The notes under the pieces were generated by a model. The model saw nothing but the letters and a program-made list of their open reading frames with translations, was not told the origin of the DNA and ran no database searches. Of a stretch of DNA of 64,000 bases, positions 7,439-18,076 are shown piece by piece. Source of the stretch: Gp6-AA40 sp035647075 (GTDB taxonomy: Bacteria > Acidobacteriota > Vicinamibacteria > Vicinamibacterales > UBA2999); the NCBI GenBank assembly GCA_035647075.1, contig DASROF010000112.1, positions 21,421-85,420 of the forward strand, read 5' to 3'. Each line of letters starts with the position of its first letter. Position 1 is the stretch's first letter. A program made the position numbers and the translations under genes.

Positions 7439-8479
7439 TCAGAAGATGCTGACCTTCACATTCAGGTACTTCTTCGGATCGGCTGAAATCGCCGCGATCA
7501 GCTTCCGCAACTCAGCCATCGTGGCGTTCATGTTCTCATACAACTGTTTGTCGTGGAGCAGTTGCCCGGCCGTCCCTTCGCCTTTCTGTAATGCCGCGGT
7601 GACCTGATCCATTCGGTTCACCATCGAATTCATCCGGTCATACAGCTCGCGTTCGGTGAGCAACGCGCCAGCGGTTCCCTGTCCTTTACTGAGCCGGGTG
7701 GTGATCGTATCGACGTTTGCCGACATCGACGTCAGGTTGCGGCTGAGAGTATCGTCGGTGAGAAACTTTCCCAGCGTGCCCTCGCCGGCGCGGATGCGGC
7801 CCGTCACATCCTGCAGGTTCTGCATGGCCCCTTCGAGGGCCTGCGCAGCGGCCGGATTGGTCGCCAGGCGGCCGATCGTGCCGCGGCCCGCGTTGACGTT
7901 TTGCGCCACCTCCTCTGCCGCACCGACCAGCGCATTCAGTTCGCGATAGAGTGCGTCGTTGGTGAACAGCTGCCCGATGGTGCCCCGGCCGGCACGGACG
8001 TCAGACAGGACTGCAGTCAGCTGTTCGATCCCCTCGGTCGCCTGGCTCGCAACGTCTGTGAGCGATCCCGGGGCCTTTGCTGACTTCACATATCCCCCCT
8101 CCGGGATCGGCGTGCCGTGACTGGCGGAACTGATATCGACGGCGGCCTCGCCGAGCAGCGATACGGAACCCAGCACGGCCACCGATTCAGTGGTGATCAG
8201 GGAACGATACTTTTCGTTCACCTTCATCGACACATCGACGCGATCGCCGTTGAACGTTGTTTCAGTGACGGATCCGACTTCGACGCCGGCGACCCGTACG
8301 GGCGCTCCCCTCTTCAATCCGGCGATGTTGTCGAACTTGGTCTTCAGGAGGTACTGCTGCCAGGAAAAGCCGCCTTCGCCGCTGAGCAGAAAGACCAGGG
8401 CGATCGTCATGCCGATCGCGAAGATCGAGATAAGGCCAATCTTCAACTCGGCCCAGGCTAATGAACGTGTTCGTGGCAT
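7439..8479 (-). CDS. mlaD: MlaD/MCE-domain lipid-transport protein with five 34-residue repeats
   Basis: The product is the periplasmic substrate-binding subunit of an Mla-type phospholipid ABC transporter. It has one N-terminal membrane helix (about residues 12-33), an MCE domain (residues 42-120; AGLKRGAPVRVAGVEVGSV is typical) and a long helical C-terminus. That C-terminus contains five repeats opening with GRGTIG, GRGTIG, GEGTLG, GQGTAG and GEGTAG at residues 164, 198, 232, 266 and 300, an exact 34-residue spacing. E. coli MlaD is about 180 residues; the extra helix resembles longer MCE proteins that form needles or tunnels across the periplasm. It lies directly downstream of mlaF. Confidence 0.92.
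   Translation of the reverse strand: MPRTRSLAWAELKIGLISIFAIGMTIALVFLLSGEGGFSWQQYLLKTKFDNIAGLKRGAPVRVAGVEVGSVTETTFNGDRVDVSMKVNEKYRSLITTESVAVLGSVSLLGEAAVDISSASHGTPIPEGGYVKSAKAPGSLTDVASQATEGIEQLTAVLSDVRAGRGTIGQLFTNDALYRELNALVGAAEEVAQNVNAGRGTIGRLATNPAAAQALEGAMQNLQDVTGRIRAGEGTLGKFLTDDTLSRNLTSMSANVDTITTRLSKGQGTAGALLTERELYDRMNSMVNRMDQVTAALQKGEGTAGQLLHDKQLYENMNATMAELRKLIAAISADPKKYLNVKVSIF
7481..7990 (-). repeat. Five tandem 102-bp coding repeats in mlaD
   Basis: The codons for residues 164-333 of the MCE protein form five units of exactly 34 residues, each opening with G-x-G-T-x-G. The units are diverged, so they are old rather than freshly duplicated, but no indel has changed the period. Confidence 0.8.
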
Positions 8480-8516
8480 AACTGTTTCCCTTTACCTGCG
8501 CGGAAGGCGTTCCGGC

Positions 8517-9359
8517 TCACGACAGAAACTCCCGGATGTACGCATCCTGTGCCGCCCGTAGCTCCGCGGCGTTACCTTCGAAGGCCACCACACCCTCTCG
8601 CAGCATGATGAACTCGGCCTCATCGGCCTTTGCGGCGCCGGCCCGTTTCATGCGGAACCCGGAGCCCTCTCGGATTGCCTCGTGATCCGCCACGAAAAAC
8701 GCGTCGCGAAGCTGATGCGTCACGATGATGGAGCTGACCCCTTCGAGATCTCGGAGCTTGACCATCTCTTCGTCGATCGTGGTCGCGGTGATCGGATCGA
8801 GGCCGGTCGTGGCTTCGTCGTACAGCAGGATGCCCGGCCTCGCGGCGATCGCGCGGGCAATCGCGACGCGCCGTCGCTGCCCTCCTGAAAGCTCGGACGG
8901 GCGTCGATCGATGAACTCGTCGAGTCGCACGAACCCGAGCACCTCTTTGACGCGGCTCCGGATCTCATCGACCGGCAGCGTGGTCTCTTCGTACAGCTTG
9001 TAGCCGACGTTTTCCTCCACTGTCAGCGAGTCGAAGAGGGCCCCCTCCTGAAAGACCATACCGAGATCGGCACGGACCTTCATCAGCTCGCGCTCCCCCA
9101 TGCTGTCCACACGCTCGCCGTTGACGGAGACCGTGCCGCCATCGGGCTTCAAGAGGCCCAGGATCAATTTCAGGATCGTGGACTTCCCCGATCCGCTCGC
9201 GCCCAGGATGATCTTGGTGTGGCCTGGCAGCAGTGAAAAGGTGACGTCGCGAAGAATCACCTTCTCGTCGAACGCGAGGTGCACGCGGTCGAGGACGATC
9301 ACCGGTTGCTCGGAGTCGCGAGCGGTCGTCGTCGGCGCGTTCAGGGTCTGTACGGCCAT
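8517..9359 (-). CDS. mlaF: Mla-type ABC transporter ATP-binding protein
   Basis: The 280-residue ATPase powers phospholipid transport by the MlaE permease. It shows Walker A GASGSGKST, Q-loop VFQEGALFDSL, ABC signature LSGGQRRRVAIARA, Walker B ILLYDEATTGLD and the switch His in VTHQL. The VFQEGALFDS segment is characteristic of the MlaF/Ttg2A branch. The 3' end has a C-terminal extension with a helix near FEGNAAELRAAQD. The gene begins 2 bp after the mlaE stop, which supports coupled synthesis. Confidence 0.94.
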   Translation of the reverse strand: MAVQTLNAPTTTARDSEQPVIVLDRVHLAFDEKVILRDVTFSLLPGHTKIILGASGSGKSTILKLILGLLKPDGGTVSVNGERVDSMGERELMKVRADLGMVFQEGALFDSLTVEENVGYKLYEETTLPVDEIRSRVKEVLGFVRLDEFIDRRPSELSGGQRRRVAIARAIAARPGILLYDEATTGLDPITATTIDEEMVKLRDLEGVSSIIVTHQLRDAFFVADHEAIREGSGFRMKRAGAAKADEAEFIMLREGVVAFEGNAAELRAAQDAYIREFLS

Positions 9360-9361
9360 CG

Positions 9362-10135
9362 CTAGTACAGCACCCCGATAAGCAAACGCGTCACGAAGAA
9401 GTCCACGGCAATCACGGCTACCGATGCCGCGACGACGGCGGCTGTCGTGGCCCGGCCGACGCCCTGCGTTCCACCCTTCGTCCTCAGGCCAACGTGGCAG
9501 CCGATCGTGACGATGGCGTAACCGAGACAGAACGGCTTCACCAATCCCATGATCGCATCGTCGAAGTACAGCCCCTCGATGATCGACGACCAGTAGAGGC
9601 TCGAGGCAACGCGGAGCTGAAAGACGGCGATCAGCCAGCCGCCAAGGATGCCCACGGTGTTCGCGATGACCGTGAGCACCGGAGCCATAAAGAAACCGGC
9701 GAGTACCCGCGGCACAACAAGCTTGCGAATCGGATCGGTGCCGAGCGCCCGCAGCGCGTTGATCTGGTCGGTCACCACCATCGACCCGAGTTCAGCCGCG
9801 ATGCCGGACCCGATGCGTCCGGCCAGCATCAGCCCGGTGAGCACCGGCCCCAGTTCCTTGATCATGGAGGCACTGATCAGCCGTCCCACGAACGGGCGAG
9901 CGCCGAACTGGTCCAGCGTAATGCCCGTCTGTAGTGCCAGGACCGCGCCCGTGAAGAAGCCCGTCAGGATGACGACCGTCAACGAGCCGATGCCAATCTG
10001 TTCGAACTGCTCGATTACATCGTGGAAGTAGAACGGGCGCGACACGGCGCCGCGGATGGTTGCCACTTGCAAGCGCACGTACTCCTGCACTTCGAGCACG
10101 CCCGCTTTCAACCACTGATTGATCGTGTCGATCAC
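9362..10135 (-). CDS. mlaE: Mla-type ABC transporter permease
   Basis: The 257-residue inner-membrane protein belongs to the MlaE family. It has about five membrane helices and the conserved segments GFFTGAVLALQTG, ELGPVLTGLMLAGRIGSGIAAELG and TDQINALRALGTDP. It forms the permease dimer with MlaF and MlaD, moving phospholipids between the membranes. The start is a GTG four bases after the uvrB stop, so translation probably follows uvrB. No mlaC or mlaB is seen in the window. Confidence 0.94.
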   Translation of the reverse strand: MIDTINQWLKAGVLEVQEYVRLQVATIRGAVSRPFYFHDVIEQFEQIGIGSLTVVILTGFFTGAVLALQTGITLDQFGARPFVGRLISASMIKELGPVLTGLMLAGRIGSGIAAELGSMVVTDQINALRALGTDPIRKLVVPRVLAGFFMAPVLTVIANTVGILGGWLIAVFQLRVASSLYWSSIIEGLYFDDAIMGLVKPFCLGYAIVTIGCHVGLRTKGGTQGVGRATTAAVVAASVAVIAVDFFVTRLLIGVLY

Positions 10136-10139
10136 CCGG

Positions 10140-12158
<2,019 letters not shown>

Positions 12159-12166
12159 GCAGCAGT

Positions 12167-13078
12167 TTACCGGGAGGGCTTGTATGGGCCGAAGTACCCC
12201 TTCCGTGTCTGAATCTTCGAACCCTTCAAGTCGGGCCGCCGCACCTTGATTTCGACCTTCCGCCAGCGTCCGTCCTGTGAACTGTTCGTGGAGACGTAGC
12301 CGACCGTGTACTGGGCGCGCAGCTGCGTCAGAATCCGATCGTACGCAGTCTCAATCTCTTTCATATTCAACGGGAAGAAAGCCTCGCCGCCGGTTTCTTC
12401 CGCGAGTCGGCTGAGCCGCATCTGCTGCTGATTCCGCGTCGAGAGCGACTGGTTCTGCATGAACCCCACCGGGTAGACCGTCACATCCGACCCGCGCAGC
12501 AGCGTGAGTACGTCCGTAAACCCGAGCACACTCCGCGTGTCGCCTCCATCCGTGAATATAACCAGGACCTTCCGGCCGTCCACATCATCTGTGCCGGTGA
12601 CATATTGACCCAGCGCGTCGTACATCGCTGTGTACCCATCGGGCTTCCGGCTCCTGATCCGCTCAACGATGCGCGGGAAGTCCTGCTGGCCGTACTTCGC
12701 GAGCCGCACCTCGGTGTCGAAATCGACCAGGGTGATGTCTTTCGCCTCAGGCAGCGCGTTCAGAAACTTGATGGCAGCCGTGCGGGCCGTGGAGATGTCG
12801 GCAGTCATGCTGCCGCTGGTATCGAACATGATCCCGACATGGAGGTCGGGGGCCGCGTCGGTCTCGTTCCCGCGGATGAAATACTTCAGCGTCTGCGGCT
12901 TGCCGTCCTCGAGGATCTCGAAGTCCTCGGCGGTGAGATCGGTCAGAAATGTGCCCCGCTTGTCCGTCACCGTGACACCGAAGCTCACCAGGTCGGTCTC
13001 CGCCCTGAACACGACCTGGGCGGAGGCGCGTGCGAATGACGCCGACAAAACGGTCGCCACAATCAACGCGCGGAGCAT
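12167..13078 (-). CDS. Exported VWA-domain protein (acidobacterial VWFA-related type)
   Basis: The 303-residue product has a signal peptide (residues 1-20) and then a short beta domain with the phrase VTVTDKRGTFLTDLTAEDFEILEDGK, typical of acidobacterial VWFA-related proteins. A von Willebrand A domain follows, with an intact MIDAS start DTSGSM at residues 86-91, TAMYDAL, and IFTDGGDTRS as the third metal loop. It probably mediates metal-dependent protein contacts in the periplasm; no enzymatic role is expected. It is 11 bp downstream of the large acyltransferase gene and 8 bp upstream of uvrB on the same strand. Confidence 0.9.
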   Translation of the reverse strand: MLRALIVATVLSASFARASAQVVFRAETDLVSFGVTVTDKRGTFLTDLTAEDFEILEDGKPQTLKYFIRGNETDAAPDLHVGIMFDTSGSMTADISTARTAAIKFLNALPEAKDITLVDFDTEVRLAKYGQQDFPRIVERIRSRKPDGYTAMYDALGQYVTGTDDVDGRKVLVIFTDGGDTRSVLGFTDVLTLLRGSDVTVYPVGFMQNQSLSTRNQQQMRLSRLAEETGGEAFFPLNMKEIETAYDRILTQLRAQYTVGYVSTNSSQDGRWRKVEIKVRRPDLKGSKIQTRKGYFGPYKPSR

Positions 13079-13089
13079 GGATGATGATC

Positions 13090-16000
13090 TTATACGCGTG
13101 CGATCTCTGAAGCCATCTGCTTGACCCGGCGGAGGTCGGTCTTTCCGGTGCCCAGCGCCGGGATTGCCTCGATGTAATGCATGTCTTCACGTTTTGGTAG
13201 CCACAAGCGCGGCATGTCGGTCTCGCACAGACGTTCCCAGAGCCGTTGCGGCGTCACCGCTGGATCCGTGTAAAACGCAACGAGCCGCTCTCCACGCGAC
13301 TCATCGGGCGCGGAGGTCACCACGCAGGTGTGCGGCTCGGTCAGCAGGGCGTTCAGCGACTCCTCAATCTTGATATGGGGCACCATCTCGCCGCCCAGCT
13401 TGCTGAACCGCGAGAGACGGTCGGTGATTCGAATGAACCCGTCCTCATCCATTGCGGCGATGTCGCCGGTCACATACCAGTTCTCGCGAATCACCTCGGC
13501 GGTTCGCGCCGGCTCGCCAAGATATCCCAACATCCGGCTGGGTCCTTTCACCAGCAGTAACCCCTCTTTGTTGAACAACGGCCCCTCGAACGTCTCGGGA
13601 TCGACAACCTTCGCGGCGATGCCGGGCAGGGTGTGCCCTACCGTGCCCGGACGTGATCCGCGCTGCCTGATCGACCCGTCCTGGACGTCCGGAACATTCG
13701 CGGCGACAACAGGCGCCATCTCGGTGCAACCGTAACCTTCAAGCAACGTCACGCCGAACTTTTCGCGGAACGCGTCGGCAATCGCCGGCCGCAGCTTCTC
13801 AGCGCCCACCACCGCGTAGCGGATGTGCGCGAACTGCTTCGGTTCGCACTTGCGCACATACGACTGACAGAACGTCGGCGTGCTCATCAGGATCGTGCCT
13901 TTGTACCGTTCCGTCAGGTCGCCAATCGTCTTTGCATCCATCGGATTCGGGTGAAACGCGGTGCCGAAGCCGGTGAGAAGGGGGAACCACAGTGTGCCGG
14001 TGTAGCCGAACGCATGGAAGAGCGGCAGGACGCCGATCATGACGTCGCTCCGCCGCATATCGAACACCTGTGCCACCGCGTGGACATTCGCCAGAACGTT
14101 GCGATGCGTGAGCTGAACGCCCTTCGGAGTTCCAGTGCTGCCGCTCGAGAAGATGATGGCGGCAGGCTTCTCGCTGTGTGAACGTCGTCCGTATTTCAGG
14201 ACCAGCGCCCGCACTGGCAGCAGCCGCGCGATCAGTAGCATGCGAAGCTTTGCCGTCGTCGTGAACGTTGGAAGAACGTCCTCGAGCATCACCATGCCAG
14301 GCATTTCGGCGATGTCGGCCTTCGCGAGGAAACGCTTCGACGTCAGGATCGTCCGGATGCCGGCGCGCTCGACGGCGTACGACATGTTCTGCGCGCCAGC
14401 GGTGAAATTGAGATTCACCGCGATCTTGCCCGCCAGCGCAGTCGCAACGTTCGCGAGCGCACCGCCGGCCGACGCGGGCAGGAGGAGACCAACCGTGTCG
14501 CCCGGCGCGTTCTTGCGGAGCCATTGGCCGAGCAGCAGGCTGCTCACCAGGGCGCGCCCGAACGTGAGCGACAGGCCGGAGGAATCGGCGATGCAGAAGG
14601 CGCCCCACTGCCGTCTGGCCGTTCGAATGAACGTCGAGGCGAGAGTCTCGTGCGCACCGTGGCGCTCGCCCGCACTGTCCGAGCCGAGTTCCATGACCGC
14701 GAGCCGCACCTCTGGCGCTGTGGCGCTCGCCGGCAGCGGCGCGCCGAACGCTACGGTCACGCTATACGGAATGCGACGAGGCCACTTCCAGAAGAACCTG
14801 CCCCGTTCGTAGCTGAAGATGCTGCCCCAGACCCGGTCGATGTAGACCGGAATGACGGGAACATCGAGCCCGCCGGCGATGCGTTCGAGTCCACGCCTGA
14901 ACGGCAGCAGGTTCGCCGTCCGGCTGATCTCCCCTTCCGCGAAGATGCAGACGACGTGACCGCCTTCCAGTTCCTTGCGCGCACGCTCGAGCGACGCCAC
15001 GGCGTCGCGGCCGGCGGCCACCGGAATCGCGTGGATCCGCGACAGGAACCAGTGCATCGCTGGCTTTTCGAAATACGGGCGATACACCAGAAAACGGACG
15101 AAGCGCTGGACGCAGGCACCGACGAGGAACCCATCCACGTGCGACATGTGGTTGCACACGAGCAGCGCGGGACCGCGGGACGGCACGTGCTGCTGCCCGA
15201 TGATTCGGATGCGATACACCGTGTGCGTCAGCAGCCACAGACTGAAGCGGACGAAGAATTCCGGAACGCGCGCCAGCACGTAGACGCTGCCCGCAATCGT
15301 GACCAGACCGCTGACGGCAAACACCCGTTCGGGCGAGAGCTTCAGGATGTCGGTGGCGACATACAGCACTCCGGACGCGAGCAGGATCCCAACCATGTTC
15401 AGGAAGCTGTTCGTCGCCAGCAGGCGTCCCTTCTCTTGCGCATCGGGCCGCTGCTGCAGCATCGCGTTCAGCGGGACCGCGAACAGCCCGCCGGAGAATC
15501 CAATCAGGGTCAGGCAGGCACTCGCGCGGATGAACGAGTCGCCCGAAGCCGCCAGCAACAGCGAACACACCCCCATGCCGAAGGCGCCAATCGGCACGAG
15601 CCCGAGTTCCACCTTGTCTCCAGACAGTCGGCCGGCTGCCATGCTCCCGGTGCCGATGCCGACGGCGGCAAATGTCATCAGGACGCCGACCCAGCGAGCA
15701 TCCAGACCCATCGTATGCGTGCCGAAGAGAAGCGCGAGCTGCTGCAAGAGCGCGCCGAAGAACCAGAAGTACGACAGCCCGATCACGCTGGGCCACAGCA
15801 CGCGGTCGCTCCACAGGCGCGCGATACCGTCACGGATCTCTCCAAAAGGGTTCCAATCGAACGCCTGTTGCGAACCGGCTGGGAGTACGCGGCGGATCCG
15901 GAAGCTTGCAAGCATTCCGAGCACGGCGAGCGTCAGCGCCATCAGGCCAATCAACCAGAGCCTGGTGCGCCACTGGTCGAACAGAAAGCCGCCTGCTGCG

Positions 16001-16473
16001 GTGCCGATGACGATGGCGACGAACGTGCTCATCTCGAGCAATCCGTTCGCGCGCGATAACTCGGCTTCAGGAAGCGTCTCGGGCAGAATCCCGTACTTCG
16101 CGGGGCTGAAGAACGTCGAATGCAACGCCATCAGGAAGACGACAACCGCTGCTGCTTCGAGATGTCCCGCGGCCAGGGCAATCATGCCGACCGCCATGAC
16201 CCCCACCTCGAGGCACTTCGTGATGACGAGGATCGTCCGCTTGCTGTAGCCGTCAGCCAGCTGTCCGGCGTAGCCGGAAAACAGCAGAAACGGCAGGATG
16301 AACAGCGCGTTGACCAGCGCCACCGCGCGACCCTCATCCGCTGCCGCCGCGCTGCCAACAGCCAGAAGCGTGACGACAATCTTGAACAGATTGTCGTTCA
16401 CGGCCCCCAGAAACTGTGTCCACAGGAACGGCTGGAAGCCCGGCTGTCGAATGGTGTTGCGGTAGCTGCTCAC
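13090..16473 (-). CDS. aas: MFS-PlsC-acyl-ACP synthetase fusion (lysophospholipid import and reacylation)
   Basis: This 1127-residue protein joins three functions that E. coli splits between LplT and Aas. Residues 1-410 form a 12-helix MFS transporter of the LplT type (PFLWTQFLGAVNDNLFK is typical). Around residues 425-620 lies a PlsC-type acyltransferase with NHMSHVD (the HX4D motif, near 440) and FAEGEISRT. From about 640 to the end there is an AMP-forming acyl synthetase with FSSGSTGTPKGV, YGCTE and ITDRLSRFSKLGGEM. Such proteins flip lysophospholipids inward and reacylate them. The neighbouring Mla transporter makes phospholipid maintenance a shared theme. It is divergent from the DHH gene. 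Confidence 0.92.
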   Translation of the reverse strand: MSSYRNTIRQPGFQPFLWTQFLGAVNDNLFKIVVTLLAVGSAAAADEGRAVALVNALFILPFLLFSGYAGQLADGYSKRTILVITKCLEVGVMAVGMIALAAGHLEAAAVVVFLMALHSTFFSPAKYGILPETLPEAELSRANGLLEMSTFVAIVIGTAAGGFLFDQWRTRLWLIGLMALTLAVLGMLASFRIRRVLPAGSQQAFDWNPFGEIRDGIARLWSDRVLWPSVIGLSYFWFFGALLQQLALLFGTHTMGLDARWVGVLMTFAAVGIGTGSMAAGRLSGDKVELGLVPIGAFGMGVCSLLLAASGDSFIRASACLTLIGFSGGLFAVPLNAMLQQRPDAQEKGRLLATNSFLNMVGILLASGVLYVATDILKLSPERVFAVSGLVTIAGSVYVLARVPEFFVRFSLWLLTHTVYRIRIIGQQHVPSRGPALLVCNHMSHVDGFLVGACVQRFVRFLVYRPYFEKPAMHWFLSRIHAIPVAAGRDAVASLERARKELEGGHVVCIFAEGEISRTANLLPFRRGLERIAGGLDVPVIPVYIDRVWGSIFSYERGRFFWKWPRRIPYSVTVAFGAPLPASATAPEVRLAVMELGSDSAGERHGAHETLASTFIRTARRQWGAFCIADSSGLSLTFGRALVSSLLLGQWLRKNAPGDTVGLLLPASAGGALANVATALAGKIAVNLNFTAGAQNMSYAVERAGIRTILTSKRFLAKADIAEMPGMVMLEDVLPTFTTTAKLRMLLIARLLPVRALVLKYGRRSHSEKPAAIIFSSGSTGTPKGVQLTHRNVLANVHAVAQVFDMRRSDVMIGVLPLFHAFGYTGTLWFPLLTGFGTAFHPNPMDAKTIGDLTERYKGTILMSTPTFCQSYVRKCEPKQFAHIRYAVVGAEKLRPAIADAFREKFGVTLLEGYGCTEMAPVVAANVPDVQDGSIRQRGSRPGTVGHTLPGIAAKVVDPETFEGPLFNKEGLLLVKGPSRMLGYLGEPARTAEVIRENWYVTGDIAAMDEDGFIRITDRLSRFSKLGGEMVPHIKIEESLNALLTEPHTCVVTSAPDESRGERLVAFYTDPAVTPQRLWERLCETDMPRLWLPKREDMHYIEAIPALGTGKTDLRRVKQMASEIARV

Positions 16474-16568
16474 ACTGATTCCTACCGGTTCAGGGCCCAG
16501 ACGTTACACTCAACTGTGCAATTACGGGCGATTCGCCGTCTCTACCCGGGTCGTTGCCGAAGCGGGAG

Positions 16569-16574
16569 TATAAT
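16569..16574 (+). promoter_or_regulatory. Consensus -10 box (TATAAT) upstream of the DHH gene
   Basis: TATAAT occurs 51 bases before the ATG at 16626, in the 152-bp divergent intergenic region. The expected -35 position (about 16546-16551) shows no consensus, so the promoter may depend on an activator. No clear promoter was seen for the opposite gene. Confidence 0.45.
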
Positions 16575-16625
16575 TAACGTTTCGACGCGGCGTGCCGTTC
16601 CGCGCATGGGAGTTCCGAGCCTCAG

Positions 16626-18053
16626 ATGAGGTGTCTCGCCGTCTGCCAGACTGAACTGGCGATCAGGATGCTCGATGAAATCCTGTTGCCGAGTTTCGAA
16701 GTCGAGTTCCTGGTCGAAAGTAAACCGGTCGCGCGACGACTCCACGAAAGCGGTCTCAACGTCACCGGCGCCGATCTCCGCCGCACCGATACCTACCTCA
16801 AAGCAGACCTGACCCCGGGGACCTGCGTCGTCGTTGAAGACAACGGCAAACGCAGCCTCAAGAAGATTCTCGAAGCGATCTGGGATGCTGGAGGCACGCT
16901 CGTCTATGTCCTCGGAATCGGCGCCCCCCACACCCGCAAGCGTGAAGACGACCTCAAGGCGCAGTTTCCCGAGCTGAACTATCTGGCGCTCTCGGAACTG
17001 TTCGGCGGACCGCTCCTCACCGAGTTCAGTCGCTCACTGACCCGGCTCAAGGTCCAGCAGTATCAGCGCTTCTTCACCGACGCCGACCGCGTCGTCATCG
17101 TCCTGCACAACGATCCGGACCCTGATGCCATGGCGAGCGGGCTCGCCCTGCGTAACGTGCTGCGCCGCACAAAACAGACGGCGGTGCTCGGTGCATTACA
17201 GGGGGTCACGCGTCCCGAGAACCAGCGGATGATGAATCTGCTCGACATCCAGGTTGAAATCCTTGCGCCGGAGCAGATCCTGAGCTTCGATCGGATAGCC
17301 ATGGTGGACGTCCAGCCCCATGCCTTCCGTGGCCTGATCGATCGGGTGGACCTGGTCATCGACCATCATCCGGAACAGCCCGGATACACGTCGGTTTACA
17401 AAGACATCCGTGCGGACTATGGCTCGACGTCGACGATCCTGACTGAGCATCTGCGGGCCATCGACGTGAACATCTCGGAACGCACGGCCACCGCGATGCT
17501 CTACGCGATTAAGTCCGACACGCTGTTTTTCAACAGGCAGGCAAACCGCGTCGACATCGAGGCGTTCTCGTATCTCTATCCACTCGCGGACGCGACCCTG
17601 ATCCGCAAGATGGAAGGCGCGGAAATCACGCTGGACCGCCTCGAGTTCGTCCTGAAGGCGAAGCAGCAGGGCCGGATGGAAGAGCAGGTGTTCTGTGCGT
17701 TCCTCGGCAACTCGCCACGAGAAGACTTCATTCCTTACGTGGCGGACTTTTATCTGCAGCTCGAAGATGTGAAGTGGACGATCGTTTCCGGGATTGTCAA
17801 CGATTCGCTGGTGATGTCGGTGCGTAATCTCGGCTATTCACGTAACGCCGGCGACTTCGTCAGGAAGTACTTCAACGACATCGGCAGCGCGGGTGGGCAC
17901 CGCTCGATGGCCAAGGCAGTCGTTCCGCTTCGTGCCTTCCGCGACAAATTCGGGAACCTGCAGGCCGACCAGTTCACCGAAAAAGTGCTCAGGCTGGCGC
18001 TCGATTTTTTGCATGAGCACCAGCCTGGCGACAAGAAGCTGGTTAAGGCGTAG
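16626..18053 (+). CDS. DHH-family phosphoesterase with an N-terminal TrkA/RCK-like domain
   Basis: The 475-residue cytosolic protein starts with a nucleotide-binding-like domain of about 120 residues (MRCLAVCQTELAIRMLDEI...VVVEDNGKRS), reminiscent of TrkA-N/RCK folds. A DHH catalytic domain follows, with motif I HNDPDPDAMASG near residue 158, motif II MVDVQ and motif III VIDHHPE. A DHHA1 domain contains GSAGGHRSMA, the substrate-binding GGH loop. The family hydrolyses small phosphodiesters such as oligoribonucleotides or cyclic dinucleotides; the linear target cannot be told from sequence. A fused N-terminal sensor could gate the activity by a nucleotide. The gene stands alone, convergent with the TonB receptor. 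Confidence 0.88.
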   Translation: MRCLAVCQTELAIRMLDEILLPSFEVEFLVESKPVARRLHESGLNVTGADLRRTDTYLKADLTPGTCVVVEDNGKRSLKKILEAIWDAGGTLVYVLGIGAPHTRKREDDLKAQFPELNYLALSELFGGPLLTEFSRSLTRLKVQQYQRFFTDADRVVIVLHNDPDPDAMASGLALRNVLRRTKQTAVLGALQGVTRPENQRMMNLLDIQVEILAPEQILSFDRIAMVDVQPHAFRGLIDRVDLVIDHHPEQPGYTSVYKDIRADYGSTSTILTEHLRAIDVNISERTATAMLYAIKSDTLFFNRQANRVDIEAFSYLYPLADATLIRKMEGAEITLDRLEFVLKAKQQGRMEEQVFCAFLGNSPREDFIPYVADFYLQLEDVKWTIVSGIVNDSLVMSVRNLGYSRNAGDFVRKYFNDIGSAGGHRSMAKAVVPLRAFRDKFGNLQADQFTEKVLRLALDFLHEHQPGDKKLVKA

Positions 18054-18076
18054 GCACCCCTTACGGGCCCACGCTT

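Noticed and set aside
14524..16059. 511-codon open frame antisense to the MFS-PlsC-Aas gene
   Set aside because: Low-complexity His/Arg/Gln product without a family; the opposite strand codes for three known domains.
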